Origin: Blastomussa wellsi
Lineage: Eukaryota > Cnidaria > Anthozoa > Scleractinia > Plerogyridae
DNA: 64,000 nt
Direction of reading: 5' to 3'
Assembly (NCBI GenBank): GCA_947652115.1
Contig: OX393568.1
Location: 3,329,960 to 3,393,959, forward strand
The notes under the pieces were generated by a model. That model was not told the DNA's origin. It did no database searches and was given only the letters and a program-made list of their open reading frames with translations. How positions within the stretch are numbered: the first letter of the stretch is position 1; every line of letters begins with the position of its first letter. The position numbers were made by a program, and so were the translations under genes. Shown here in pieces: positions 25,701 to 36,942 of the stretch.

Positions 25701-28700
25701 TCGAGCATTTCATTAATACTGCTAGCACATGAAGCATGCGCGAATGAAAAACCACATGAATTATTCACCGCGGTAATTTGGATCACCAGGAGGAAAGCTA
25801 TACGGGGTTCCACTCACCTGTCGTCTGGGTTATTGTTAAAGACAAATTCGTGCCAGCACTGTCTTGAAAAAGTATATTAATTTCTACAAAGAAGTTTTAA
25901 AAACAACTGCTTTTCTGGTGGGATCTGGGATATTTCGTGCAGCTCGCCCGTATATGTAAAATATTAAGATTAATTCATTGAACCAAAGAAATATCCTGCA
26001 AAAAGCATAAGAGATTATTCCATTTTAATACTTCCATTACAACGTTGCGGTTGAAAATTTCAGCCCACTACAATCTCCAAGCTTTTAACTAAGAAGACCG
26101 ACTTTTCAATCCAGTTCGTGATTTGCGTGGCTTTTTAAAAACCACAATTTTTAGACCGCACGCACGATGGCGCGCCAGGTGAAACGCGAAAGTTTCCTTG
26201 CAAAACCAATTAAGGCAACCGACTGCAAGATGAAAACAGTGAATCTACGACATTAACTTTGTCACAAACTGCATAAACACTAGACAAAAGAAGGGCTCTG
26301 CTTAATTATAGCGAACTGTCTAGAGGCATTCAGCATCGCTCTTCGAGCAACTTCTGCCGGTGGCTTTTTTCCGACGGTTATCCAACGAGATATTCGATAT
26401 TTTTTCCAATATTTTACCGACCACAACTAGGGTGAAACAAGAGTTTATTACCTTTAACCCTCTTTCCGAAATCGAAATATAGAAAAATGAAATAATCCAT
26501 AGCAAAACAGTCGTTGAAAAAGAAAAAAAATAAGGGTTGAAAATCGCTCCTTTTTTCCGTTTTGCGGGAATCAGAAGTTTGCGCAATCGAAGTTTACACG
26601 GAGGAACAGTACACCTAATTTTTGCAATATATTTTCGTTAGTGCACAATGATAGCGTGATTAAAGGAATCGTCCCGCCTGTAAGGAGATTTCATGAAAAT
26701 TAAACCCAATACAAGAGAGTAGATAATTTCTGTTCAGATGTTTCTTGTTTCCCGTCCCTATCAGACTGTATTGCAGGTGAAAACGAACCACCAGCTGTTT
26801 AATATGGCTGGCGCATGTCAAGTTCCTTCATCTGATCAAATCGGAGCCCCTGCATAGGCTAAAAATAGCAAAACACATGTACCTGGAGTTGTTTTTGCAA
26901 TTGCTTTGCTGTACGTTGTTGATTGGCAAAATTATAGGCATCTTTACTTTTGAATGACACATCCCTGGAAAAAAATTGCCATTTTTTTTTTTCACATTGT
27001 GTCATTCCCTGTGCCTGTGTTAATTTTCGTAACCATTCTGCAGTGTTATGTTCCGATTTACTGCTACGCTTTTGGCAAATATTTGCTTACATTTTGTGGA
27101 AAATTTCTTATAAAAAGATTTGTTTTAAAAAATAAGAGTGTGACGACTGACTGTCTCCAATGGCACATCTTGAAAAAAAATAGCTTTTTTTAATTTTCAT
27201 TTACAATCCGTTCGCAATCTTTGTCAGTCGAAGCCATCGGCTTGTTTCCTCTGACTTGTCCCCAGTCGTCATCATTCCCCGCGCCTGCTATTTTTTCGCA
27301 TAAGAGACGACTGGAGACGAGTAAGTTGTTACCTCTGATGTTAACTTTGGCAAACAACTTTTTCAAGTGTATCGGAACTGTCGCGCAGCAGAGTAGCGGC
27401 ATATGAAGCGGGGCAGATAGTAGACTTGCCGCAAGTCGACCTCATGAATTTCAGGGTACTGAATAAACAAGACGAAGGACTTTTCAGAAAGTCTAGGCAG
27501 ATAGGTAACGAGAAAAGAAGCGCAAGGTGAGATGTGTTGGGAGAAACAAGTTCTTCCCATTATGCCCAGCTACTCACCTCGCGCTTTCTCCTTTTTCCTT
27601 TCTCCTTTCTCTTTGCCGCGCGCTGTATGAAGACGACTGGAGAGAGAGAGGAAGTTATCATTCATGATGGTCGGAAATCATAGTTATGTGATACGCACTG
27701 CGTATGACGCAACCTTGGAAAGGTCAAAGCTCGCGTGTGTGTACTCCAGTATAATCTGCTCGCTCTTGATCATCATTTAACACCCACTCAGAAGACTTAT
27801 AAAATAAGATACAAGTAAAACCAGCTCGAATACACTTCGTTTCTAGCTAAAACGGATGTGGTCAAACACAGTGAAGTCTCACAAATATTCATAAAACAAC
27901 TGGTATTGTAAACAAGCTTTCATAAGGCGGTGAGCTTCAGGTTTTTCGCCTAGTGCGGTAAGCAAACCTAACCTGCGATCAAGCGGGTTTTAATAACCCA
28001 CGACAGCGAAAGAGGGGGAAAAGGCTTGAACTGACCTTAGTTTGTCACCTGAGACAGTAAATGCCTCTTCTAGCAAAACCCCCATGGTCTTCCCATGCGA
28101 GAAGCAGGGGATGTGGCAGGCTAATTGACGGAGCCTCGAAGAAAAGCGAACGAGAACTTCAGTCGCGGCGAAACACAAATTGAGTCACGGTTGCGAATAC
28201 AATGCCGCTACAAAGCGGAGACTAGAATTTTCTATTGAGAACAGAAAAGACGGAAGATGGACATTACTGAAGTTTATGGGAAGAATAGTATTCCGCGGCT
28301 TTACCTCAACAAAGAACTATTCTGGTTCTTGAAAGTCTCCAATTCTCTCCAAAAAAACTCGACTTGTTTAGAAACTTGCCACGCCTCGTGAGATGAGGCA
28401 CTGTGTGGGAAGCTGCGATTCGAACGGCAGAATCACATCGCCTACGACTAGACTTTAACTGCCCGAAGTTTAGATGAAAGTTAATGAGAGACGAGTCTTG
28501 TGAGGATCTCACTGAATGGGGGAGGGGTAGGTTTTCGCTTTAATATGATACAATCCGGAAACGGCGGTGAATTGGACCCACTGCCTTGGTTATGGCAACA
28601 GATTTTTTGATAATATGTTCGTTCTAAGATTATCCTTCTTTTCATCAACATAGTTTTTGGGGCATCTACGCCGTCTGCCCTTGCTTAGCTCTTGGTGCTA

Positions 28701-28942
28701 TTGTGTCGACTCTCAAGGTCGAGACTCCCTGTATGTCGCCTGCTGGTAATGTTTTGACACTTTATCTCCTTTGTAGTATCGGATCAAAACCTTGCTCAGC
28801 GGTGTATCTAGTATCTGCATGTAAACCTGGGTGTTCGAAATTTGATTAATGCTACCACCATCAGTGTTTTCATTTCAGGTGCATAAAATTGGGGACCTGG
28901 ATTTGGGTTTCCCAATAAGAGGTAAGCCTAGCTAGTAGCTAC

Positions 28943-29192
28943 TAGGCCGGAGGTTATCCCGGTTTGTGTAGCATGAAGCGACTAGAGGTATTTCTACTCC
29001 CCCCTGGATCGGATGCCAGTCCATCGCAGGGTTACCCCAAGTATTAGTTCGCCGGCACCCATGCACGAGAGTCAAATCTCTTGACCAAGAACACAAGGCT
29101 CTACCCTGGCTCTACCCTGGCCGAGACTCTACCTCGGACCGTTTGATCCGGAGTTCAGTGCACTAACCATTAGGCCAACGCGTCTTCCACAT
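28943..29192 (-). mobile_element. tRNA-derived SINE copy (minus strand)
   Basis: Reverse complement of the SINE family. The body is at 29000-29040 (ctactcccccctggatcgga, ccagtccatcgcagggttac) and the tRNA-like head at about 29130-29185, where ttaggccaacgcgt is the complement of the A-box. A short tandem duplication (ggctctaccct twice) lies near 29097-29118. Confidence 0.75.
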
Positions 29193-29929
29193 TTTGGATT
29201 TTCACGGGGTGGGGTGTGTGTGGGGGGGGGGGGGGAGGGGGGAGATGGAATTAGGATCGGTGTGTGTTGCAAAGGTGGAGTGGCCGCTTTTTCTTTTCTT
29301 TGTCATTTAAAGTTTAGCGGACAGTTCAATTTTAACAGACCACATGATCTTTGTGTTTAACTGGACGTCTGCGCACTAAATTTTTCGCTAATACAATTAC
29401 TGAAGGAACTCTATCTAAGGGCCACACACCGGTATCAAAACGCCAAAGGGAGCAACAAGGACACCCTGTGCAAGAAAACAACCTACCCTGCGGCACACGC
29501 CTAACAGTTGCCCATATATGGACGTACCACCACGTCATGGTATATTAACATTTTGACAAGCAGAAGACAACGTTAATATTCCGGTTTATTAAAACTCGCC
29601 ATGGTATATTGCATTTCCTGAGTTTTGATTGGTTTAGAGGTAATGGTACTGAGCTCATGTACCATTGACCTACAAATATGGTAGGTGTACTCTTTAAAGA
29701 ATGCAGTTTTTGCAATGTTTGTACAATATTTTGGGGGTCTTTTTAATAAAACAATTATTCCACTCGCGGTTGTTGGATATGAGATGGTTATAGCCAACTC
29801 GGCGCGACGCACCTCGTTGGCTATCTACATTACATTTTTAGAAGCAGAAGACACGCAAATTTATGCAAAGGTTTTCTCTATCCCGCACAAGGTTGCAGCC
29901 ACCTTGACTGGTCGAAGAAGAAGAGAAAG

Positions 29930-30478
29930 CTGACATTCTAGCCTGAATTGCAGGAGTCACTTGAGCAACCGGATTTCGAGCGAAACTGAGCAGAGTGACA
30001 ACCCTCTACCTTTTGCAAATTGCAAAGGTGTTCTCGGAATCGGTGAAGGTGTTCTTCGTGACGTAGAGAAAGACTACAAAAATGCGTCTAAACCGGTTGC
30101 GAGACACTTCAATCTCCCAAATCATTCTAAGCAACATATGGCAGTCTGTGGCCTTTCTCTTCACCAAGGAAACACGGAAAGCCGTAAAACTCTAGAACAA
30201 AAATTTATTTTTCAAATCGGCACTCTTAATCCTCGGTATCAACGAACGCTTTTCATTCAACTAATTTATTCTGTTGTTTTTCACGTTATCAGGCACCAAC
30301 CAATAGCGTAGCTCCATCTTTCTGTATATAAACCACACACGACCCACAATTCCTCAATTCGCTCCGACGAAGGGCTAACGCTCGAAACGTCAGCTTTTGA
30401 ATCTCTACGGTGGCCAATTCACATTATCAACCCAGTTGATAAAACGAAATTATATTGCTATACTTCCCACCTACGTAG
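29930..30478 (+). mobile_element. 5'-truncated Penelope-like retroelement (GIY-YIG end) with 3' hammerhead-like motif
   Basis: The frame around 29985-30230 encodes a segment typical of the C-terminal GIY-YIG endonuclease region of Penelope-like elements (ASKPVARHFNLPNHS, then KTLEQKFIFQIGTLNPR). The frame then shifts by a small deletion near 30237, so the copy is dead. The reverse transcriptase region is absent. Downstream lies a conserved 3' end with a hammerhead-like core (30361-30394) followed by ccaattcacattatcaaccc and ttgataaaacgaaatt. Fragments of this same 3' end occur at 16.7 and 47.4 kb on the other strand. Superfamily assignment rests on family knowledge. Confidence 0.72.
30361..30394 (+). 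ncRNA. hammerhead-ribozyme-like motif of a PLE
   Basis: The core order is GCT-CCGACGA, then stem-loop GGGC-taac-GCTC, then GAAA, then CGTC, then AGC. GCT/AGC can close stem I and GGGC/GCTC forms stem II. Hammerhead motifs are known in the terminal repeats of Penelope-like elements. Here the usual CUGANGA core reads CCGACGA (one base different) and stem III is minimal, so self-cleavage is uncertain. Confidence 0.45.
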
Positions 30479-31495
30479 CACCACAGTTTCTTTAGAAAAT
30501 ACCCCCTCTCACATGAATGGCTCGCTACTCTGCGAGACAACAATAAAACAAACAACCGGAACAATGTCCCCACCCGCCAAAACCTTAGCAAATGATACAC
30601 AAGAGGACCAGTAGAATTTAGATAAGCTTATACGAGGCCCACTACACTATCATACGATTACAAATTAACCCTAATAGTGAAAAGGGTCCATTTCACCAAG
30701 TAAAATTTGTGAAAGCGGCTTTGGTTTTCTGCTGACAAGGTTAGGTGTCTCAGAACCGCTTGGCGGGCTTTTAGTCAATAGAATCAAATGGGCTTACGAC
30801 TCTGACAGACTCAGAAAAAAACACCATGCATGGATTCTGTTGTCGTTGTGGTACTGTAAGTATCCACTTTATTTTGCGAATTTCCCCGATAAAATGTTTA
30901 GAGCAGTGCAATAAACTGAACTTAAGGTTACCCTACCACTAGAAAAAACCACTGAACTGGATGCAACGATAAAAAATACCAAAAAAGAAAAAAATATAAA
31001 CAGTGTGAAATTGCGAGCGTTAGAAAACTGTAACATTCTGGAATGTCATTTTTGTCATTCATAAATATTTAAAATTGCTTTCATATGAAGATTATAAATT
31101 CCTTAAATTCTTATTTACAATTTTTTCGTTTATTTGCAGGCATGCTTGTAAATCATATACTTTCAAGTTTTAAATCACTGTACATATGAGACAAGTTTAG
31201 CCAGCTCACGGCTCTAAAAGTTTCATTTTTATGTTAATATTTTTCAATTTTAAAGACTTTCCAGTGTCCAGTGTCAGATATTGAGCGCGGTCTTCCTACT
31301 TCGTTTCTCCCGGCATGGCTGATAATAGGGACCTTCAGATCCGACTACGACTACGACTACGAGTACGACTTTTGCGCGCGGGAGGCCTGGGGCTTAGCTG
31401 TTGTAAAACACAGTCGTCGCAGTCGTCAGCTCGCAACAAAAATGTTTCAGTTATTGTTGTGAGTACGAAGTGGCAACATTTTGTCAGTCGTAGAA

Positions 31496-34325
31496 ATGTT
31501 TAGCAGACAAACCACACAAGATGCTCTGGCATTTATGTTCATGGAGGATGTCATCGATGAATTCGAGTTTTTGATGCTTTTCGAAACGGTAAACAAGAAA
31601 AATCCGTCCTTTCCATACTGGTCGTACGATCGCTTTGACTTAACTCGCCTCACGGACGAAGAATGCAAGGCTGAATTTCGTTTTGGACTTGCTGAATTGC
31701 CCCTATTAGCAAGAGTTCTGGCCATTCCAGATGCATTTGTTTGTAGAAACGGGACTGTGGCAACTGGCATGGAAGGATTGTGCATTCTTTTACGAAGATT
31801 TGCATACCCATGCAGATTGAGCGACTTAATCCCAAGGTTTGGGAGATCTGTACCTGAACTAAGCGAGATTATCTCGGAAGTCTCAAGCCACATCTTTGAT
31901 AACTATGGGTATCTTTTACAAAGCTTGAACCAGCCCTGGCTGCAGCCCGATTGTTTGCAGAGCTTTGCAGATGCAATTTCTGGCAGAGGATCTGCGTTGT
32001 CTAATTGTTGGGGATTCGTGGATGGCACTGTTCGACCGATTGCCAGACCAGGAGAACACCAAAGAGTGCTATACAATGGGCATAAAAGGGTGCATGCATT
32101 AAAATTCCAGTCAGTTGTTGCACCTAATGGGATGATAGCCAACCTCTATGGCCCAGTTGGTGAGACATTTCATATGCATGAGTTAATTGTCGATCCGTAA
32201 TTAATTTATTTTATTATTAATTCAAAATATTTCCCCTTTTCTGATTGGTTAAAACCACTCGAATAATAGGCCCTTTGCACGACCAGGTCACATGGTACAA
32301 AATTACATATACTGGTGAGTGGAAAAACAAAGAATGAAATGGAGAAACTCATTTAATAACAGGGAATTATTTTGAATGAATAATAAAACAATTATGAATT
32401 CGGGGTCTTTGGCCTCTGTGTATAACACCCTCCTTGATCTGCAGAATTCTTCATATCCTACTCAGCCTCATTCAGTGATAACTCTTACTAACCGATTGCG
32501 AGGGCAGTACTGGTGAATATTGGCCCGAGGTCGTGGCAGTAGAGACCAAGCATAACGAGGTCCTTCCAAAAATGACCGAGGGCCAATATTCCCCTGCAGC
32601 TCGAGCTAGCTACATTAGGAGGTAATTTATGAAATGGCACTTGGGCCATGCTTGTTGTGAATTTGCCGATGACCTTTTCACCATTTCCATGGAAATGGTC
32701 CGTATGGCAAAATCCTGACCAAGAAGGAACCAATCAGAACGCTCGGATTTACCTTGCCATATGATAGTATTATTGCTAAATGTTGGCATTATGCCACAAG
32801 TTAAGGTCCTTGTTGACATACTTATTACATTCAGTTATTGACTATTATAATAACTTCATCGGGCATTGTGGCGTATTTTGCGGGCTAAAATGAAGAATTC
32901 AGTGGGCTAAAATATGTTTTAGCCCGCTGCCGTCGACCAATCAGAAATGAGAAATTAATGAAGCTAGCTAATCAGAACTGGAAACCATTCAACTGTTCGC
33001 ACGGTTTTCTCGCTGGCCGGCAGCAAAATTCAAACTGAGTAGGGACGCTTTCATCTCCACTGCAAACTTTTTTAGAGGTTTATAAAGACAAAATGACTGA
33101 AAAACCTAACCATGAAGCAAATTCTCAGTCTTCTAAGCTAGATGAAAACGAATTACAGAAACTCGAAGAAGAATACAGGCAGCAAAGTGAATGTTAGTTT
33201 GCTTTCGTCGAGTGAAACTCGCTCGATCATGCAGTTCATGTATTTATGTAGGCCAAACTGCCTGATAGTTATTTTCAATCATTTTAACGCTACTAAATGG
33301 CCATTTCTTTGCTGTCTATAAATTCTGTAATTTCATTTTGAAGAGAACTTGAGAGTAAAAATGTGGTCATTTTTTGTCAAGTTTTGTGAGCATACAGGTT
33401 TGATTTTCAATCTGAAATAAATGCCGAATCAAAGCCAGGAGTGTTTTTAAATATTGTTTACTGTCTTAAATTTCTTTTGTTATTGCCCTCTGAAGTTATT
33501 ATAATAGTAATAGAGTTGATGTTCTTGTGCATAAATATATTTTTGGCCCTTCTCAGAGCTCATTTTAGCCCTTGCCTTCGGCTCGGCCTAAAATGAGCCT
33601 GAGTCGGGCCAAAAACATATTTACGCCCGTGAACATCAACTCTATTGTTATATTAATTTCTTCCACTATCTCTTATCCTTTGCCACATCTTGCAGCAATT
33701 TAACATGGTGGATTCCCAAGTTCTTTAATCTGGAAGGAAAGCAACTTTTGGTTTGAGTCATAACTAAAGGATGTTCTAGTGTGTATAGGAAAATTTTAGA
33801 AAAATTCAGAAAGATGAGGCCGAAAAGATTTTAGTGTAAGCACAACCTTGCCACATACCTGCAACATACAATCTGCCACTGACTATGTACATGTATGTGT
33901 TTTCCCCAGAAGGAAGACGGCATGATGCAGGAATGCTGCGCATGTCAGGCCTGCTGACAGAGCTGAACCATCATGCGTATTCACCAACAGGACAACCATT
34001 GTGCATCTATGGTGATCCTGCATATCCCCTCAGAATACATCTTCAGGCACCATACCGCAATGCCCATTTAACAGCAGAACAGCAAAGTTTCAATTCTTCA
34101 ATGAGCACTGTCAGAGCAGCAGTCGAGTGGGTGTTTGGTGACATTTCAACTTATTTTGCATTACTTGACTTTAAGAAAAATCTTAAAATAGGTCTAAGTC
34201 CAGTGGGGAAATTGTACTCTATCAGTGCCCTGTTAAGGAATGCATTAACTTGTCTTTATGGCAATACAACAAGCACGTTTTTTAATTTAGATCCACCAAC
34301 CATTGAGGAATACTTTCAATATTAA
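31496..34325 (+). CDS. PIF/Harbinger DDE transposase (HARBI1-like), two exons
   Basis: Exon 1 is 31496-32159 and exon 2 is 33910-34325. A 1,750-bp intron has donor CCCAGTTG/gtgaga and acceptor tttccccag/AAGG. Joining restores the conserved ...GPVEGRRHDAGM junction and gives 1,080 nt, 359 aa plus stop, close to the usual length of HARBI1-type proteins. The DDE_Tnp_4 catalytic triad is visible: D176 (GFVDGTVRP), D257 (IYGDPAYPL) and E294 (AAVEWVFGD). The ATG at 31496 is chosen because the longer frame upstream opens with TTG. Without splicing, exon 1 would end 13 codons into the intron. The protein should cut and paste the element together with the Myb-like partner at 35643-36353. No premature stop or frameshift, so it may be recently active. 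Confidence 0.9.
33093..33197 (+). CDS. 34-aa micro-ORF inside the Harbinger intron
   Basis: An ATG-to-TAG frame of 34 residues, acidic/basic and Gln-rich (starts MTEKPNHEANSQSSK, ends EEEYRQQSEC). It is preceded by an A/T-rich tataaag stretch. The final codons overlap a possible splice donor (GAAT/gttagt), so it could be a first exon of a nested element or captured gene. No family recognised; it may be chance. Confidence 0.25.
   Translation: MTEKPNHEANSQSSKLDENELQKLEEEYRQQSEC
33509..33647. mobile_element. 139-bp inverted-repeat element nested in the Harbinger intron
   Basis: Ends AATAGAGTTGATGTTC and its reverse complement gaacatcaactctatt. An inner hairpin is centred on ccttcggctcgg, with ctcattttag / ctaaaatgag arms. 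Confidence 0.65.
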
Positions 34326-35642
34326 CCTAGATTTGATATCACAAAAAACTTATGTAATAACTGTTTATTGTATTTTTTCTTTACGTCAATGATTTGTACG
34401 TGTAACTCCTAAATACACTAGACATTTTTACCGATATCACACAAAATTGCAATTGTAAGGGAAGGGAAAGCATGAGATTAACCTACAAAATATTTCCAGA
34501 GGGGAAGGATTTCAAACTAGAAAACCCTCTGCTCAAGTGGAGCCAGTAAAATGTTGTTGAAAAAGATGTTAAGGTTTAATCAAAATCATTTTTAAGAGGC
34601 AACAGTACAGTGCACAGCCATGTAAGAGGCCATAGTGAATGAAATGTAAGTAATCAAGTTATTAGGAATGCTCATAATATAATATGCTAACCTGAAAAAA
34701 AAAAACATTAACAAGAAGAGCCTCTGCTGCTACTCCATAATGCCAGTGGGACCATCACTCACAAAAGAAAAATATGTGTCTTACAGAAAGCAACAAAAGC
34801 TCCAGATGTAATGTCATCTACTTTTGAGTGTATTGTTGTTTAATAAATGAGGATATATACAAACTTTCCAGAGAAGATTTTGTGTAGTTTCATGAGGGAG
34901 TGCATTTTGAACTGACTCAACGTCTATGGAGAATGACAATGGTAACTGTGCTCAGAACCCTCATTAAGGTATGCAAAATATAAAATAAAATGCTGGTAAC
35001 TTCTCCCCAATGAAATTTGAAATAACTCCTTCTCTTGAACTTCAAGACCTTTTAACTGGTCCTCTCTTTGTTTTTACCAATTTATGAATTTAAAACAAAT
35101 TGCAAGCAGGAAAACAATACCTTGATTTACCCTCCTAGCCACAACCATTTGTTACTTGGTGGTTTGAAAAAGGCGGCCCCTCTTTAATTATTGAAACTAT
35201 ACCCACCCCTGGAGAGTTCTTACTTAAAAAGGCAAAAGTACTCAACACATTACATGACTGTTTTATTGGCATGACCACACAAGCCCATACAATTAATGTC
35301 ACTTGAATGATGACTTTAAATTCACTACTGAAAAAAAGTGATCAATAATTTTGTGAATATTCAAATTATTATTGAGGGACAATCTACAGAAATCCCGAAA
35401 AATTACTTTTCCATAAACTAAGTATTTGAAGAAATGCTGGAAAATATATTGCAATGAAATATAAATATGATTGAAAAGCTGAAAATTAAATAGCCAAATA
35501 TTCCACAATTTTTTTTTTTTTTCAATGAAATATGTACTCCATGAAATTAGAGTGTTTTTTGTGAATATGAATGTCACTCAAAGTTCCTCCGAACGACGAT
35601 GCATACATGCAATAACAAAGGTTTCTGAGGGGCTTACATACA
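34326..35642. other. Central non-coding part of the Harbinger element
   Basis: 1.3 kb between the converging transposase and Myb-like genes; presumably both 3' UTRs. AT-rich, with a poly-T tract at about 35511-35522. No further gene seen. Confidence 0.5.
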
Positions 35643-36353
35643 TTATTTCTTAATAACCTTTAGTAGCTCGGTAAGTGCAGACATCATAGACATGTTCAAT
35701 GCCTGTTGTTGTTGTTGGAATTGGTGCTGTTGCTGCAAAACACTTTGTTGGAACATTTGTTGTTGTTGCATCTCTTTAGCTCTTAAATCCAACTCTGTCT
35801 TCTTTATTCTTTCATCGCGTTCTTGTTGCCATTTCTTTAATTCGATGGTCTCCTTGACACAATCAACCATGCTTGTGCTCTTCTTTTTCTTACCTGGTGG
35901 GCTTTTGTCGTCTACATCGGGGTCTTCTAAGCTGGCTTTTCTCTTTTTGGTCTCGGACAACTTTTCAGTCGCTTGCCTTCTCATTTCTTCCGCGGCAGCT
36001 TTCTCTTTCTTCTGCTTTTGTTCCTCGCCTTCTCTCAGTTCTTCAAATTCTGCCATTCTTTCCTTAATGTCCTGTAAGGAATGATCTAGCTCCCCGTACT
36101 CTACATCTACTCCACTTTGTTTTTTCTCTTCGCTTTCCTTCTTTAGGAAATCCTTCATCAATTTGTCGAATTTTTCACGTACTGATCTTTGCGTCACCTT
36201 TAATCCACAACCAGCCAAACGCTCGGCAATTTCTGTCCAAGCTGATCCTCTTTCTTTGGTCCCAGCCTTAAACTGGTATGGTTCAATGGTGATTACTTCT
36301 GTGAGAAGCATTTTTTCGTGCTCGATTTTCCAAATAAACAGCTCTCTGGACAT
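35643..36353 (-). CDS. Harbinger Myb/SANT-like DNA-binding protein
   Basis: Single-exon 236-aa frame with an ATG start. Residues about 8-72 form a Myb/SANT (trihelix-like) domain with conserved tryptophans and the pattern AWTEIAERLAGCGLKVTQRS and VREKFDKLMKDFLKK. A charged coiled-coil region follows, then a lysine-rich likely nuclear signal (PPGKKKK, about residue 152) and a Gln-rich C-terminus. PIF/Harbinger transposons normally encode such a partner, which binds the element ends and brings the transposase into the nucleus. Its position near the right TIR and transcription away from that end fit the usual two-gene layout. The frame is open throughout. Confidence 0.85.
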   Translation of the reverse strand: MSRELFIWKIEHEKMLLTEVITIEPYQFKAGTKERGSAWTEIAERLAGCGLKVTQRSVREKFDKLMKDFLKKESEEKKQSGVDVEYGELDHSLQDIKERMAEFEELREGEEQKQKKEKAAAEEMRRQATEKLSETKKRKASLEDPDVDDKSPPGKKKKSTSMVDCVKETIELKKWQQERDERIKKTELDLRAKEMQQQQMFQQSVLQQQHQFQQQQQALNMSMMSALTELLKVIKK

Positions 36354-36942
36354 AGTGTCATGTATCTCTGAAACTGAATAACACGGTATGTAATAAGCTT
36401 AACTTTATAAACTTGACTTCTGGTTTTAACGTTTGGACTTCAAAATATATTACTTGTTGGGCTAAAACTAAACGCAGGTAATCGAAAGAATAACAAGGAG
36501 CATGACTTTGAACGTGTACTTTTTGTAAAACAGCTATAAAGACTAACCTTTTAACCCGCCTTAACTCAGTCGTACTCGGGGGACGAGTTTTATTGAAAAT
36601 CTCGTAGTTCTCAATAGGACGGCGACGAGATTTTGACGACAGAACGAGTTTGCGTGACATGCACACGCTTTCGCGCATGCGTGCTAGGTGCACAATGAAA
36701 ATCTCGTAGTCGTAGTCGCAGTCGTAGTCGGATCTGAAGGTCCCTATTGAAGACTACCGTTCTACAAGATGTGTTGACCAATCACAGAGCAAGACGAATC
36801 CATCACGTGATAGTATGATGGCGCAGCTATCACTAAACCCACCAATGTCAGTGACGTCACCTGAATCATTTCACAATGACACACATTGCTTGATCCAGGA
36901 CAAACACAACTTTCGTAGAAACTGTGAATCACTGCTCTTAAG

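Larger units (their letters stand above)
17976..31327. other. 13-kb region without a recognised protein gene
   Basis: Likely the KIDINS220 5' intron and/or intergenic DNA. It holds SINE copies at 20.3 and 28.9-29.2 kb, a TIR element at 21.3 kb, a G-run at about 29219-29244 and the PLE remnant at 29.9-30.5 kb. The longest frame (24949-25305, plus) begins at GTG rather than ATG, has no family signature and is not called. Much of 18.5-24.8 kb is very AT-rich and I see nothing coding in it. Confidence 0.5.
32160..33909 (+). other. Intron of the Harbinger transposase, rich in nested repeats
   Basis: Contains an inverted-repeat element at 33509-33647, a shorter hairpin near 32515-32600 (aatattggcccgaggtcg / accgagggccaatatt), a repeated word ggctaaaat with its complement around 32880-32930, and the 34-codon reading frame at 33093-33197. 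The intron may have grown by insertion of miniature elements. Confidence 0.6.
31328..36744. mobile_element. Complete-looking PIF/Harbinger DNA transposon (5.4 kb)
   Basis: The left end is GGGACCTTCAGATCCGACTA continuing in cgactacga repeats. The right end is the reverse complement (ggatctgaaggtccc at 36730-36744, preceded by gtcgtagtcgcagtcgtag). The TIRs match for about 35 bp with one or two changes. TA stands just outside both ends; Harbingers usually duplicate a 3-bp TWA, so the exact duplication is unclear. Inside are the two genes expected of the superfamily: a DDE transposase (plus) and a Myb/SANT-like protein (minus), placed tail to tail. Both reading frames look intact. Confidence 0.88.

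Noticed and set aside
29930..30478. Functional GIY-YIG endonuclease gene
   Set aside because: The frame is broken by a small deletion, the catalytic N-terminal part is missing, and the sequence joins a retroelement 3' end.
31447..31893. 148-residue minus-strand frame
   Set aside because: Antisense shadow of the Harbinger transposase exon.
35692..36084. 130-residue Cys/Ser-rich plus-strand frame
   Set aside because: Antisense shadow of the Gln/Lys-rich Myb-like gene.
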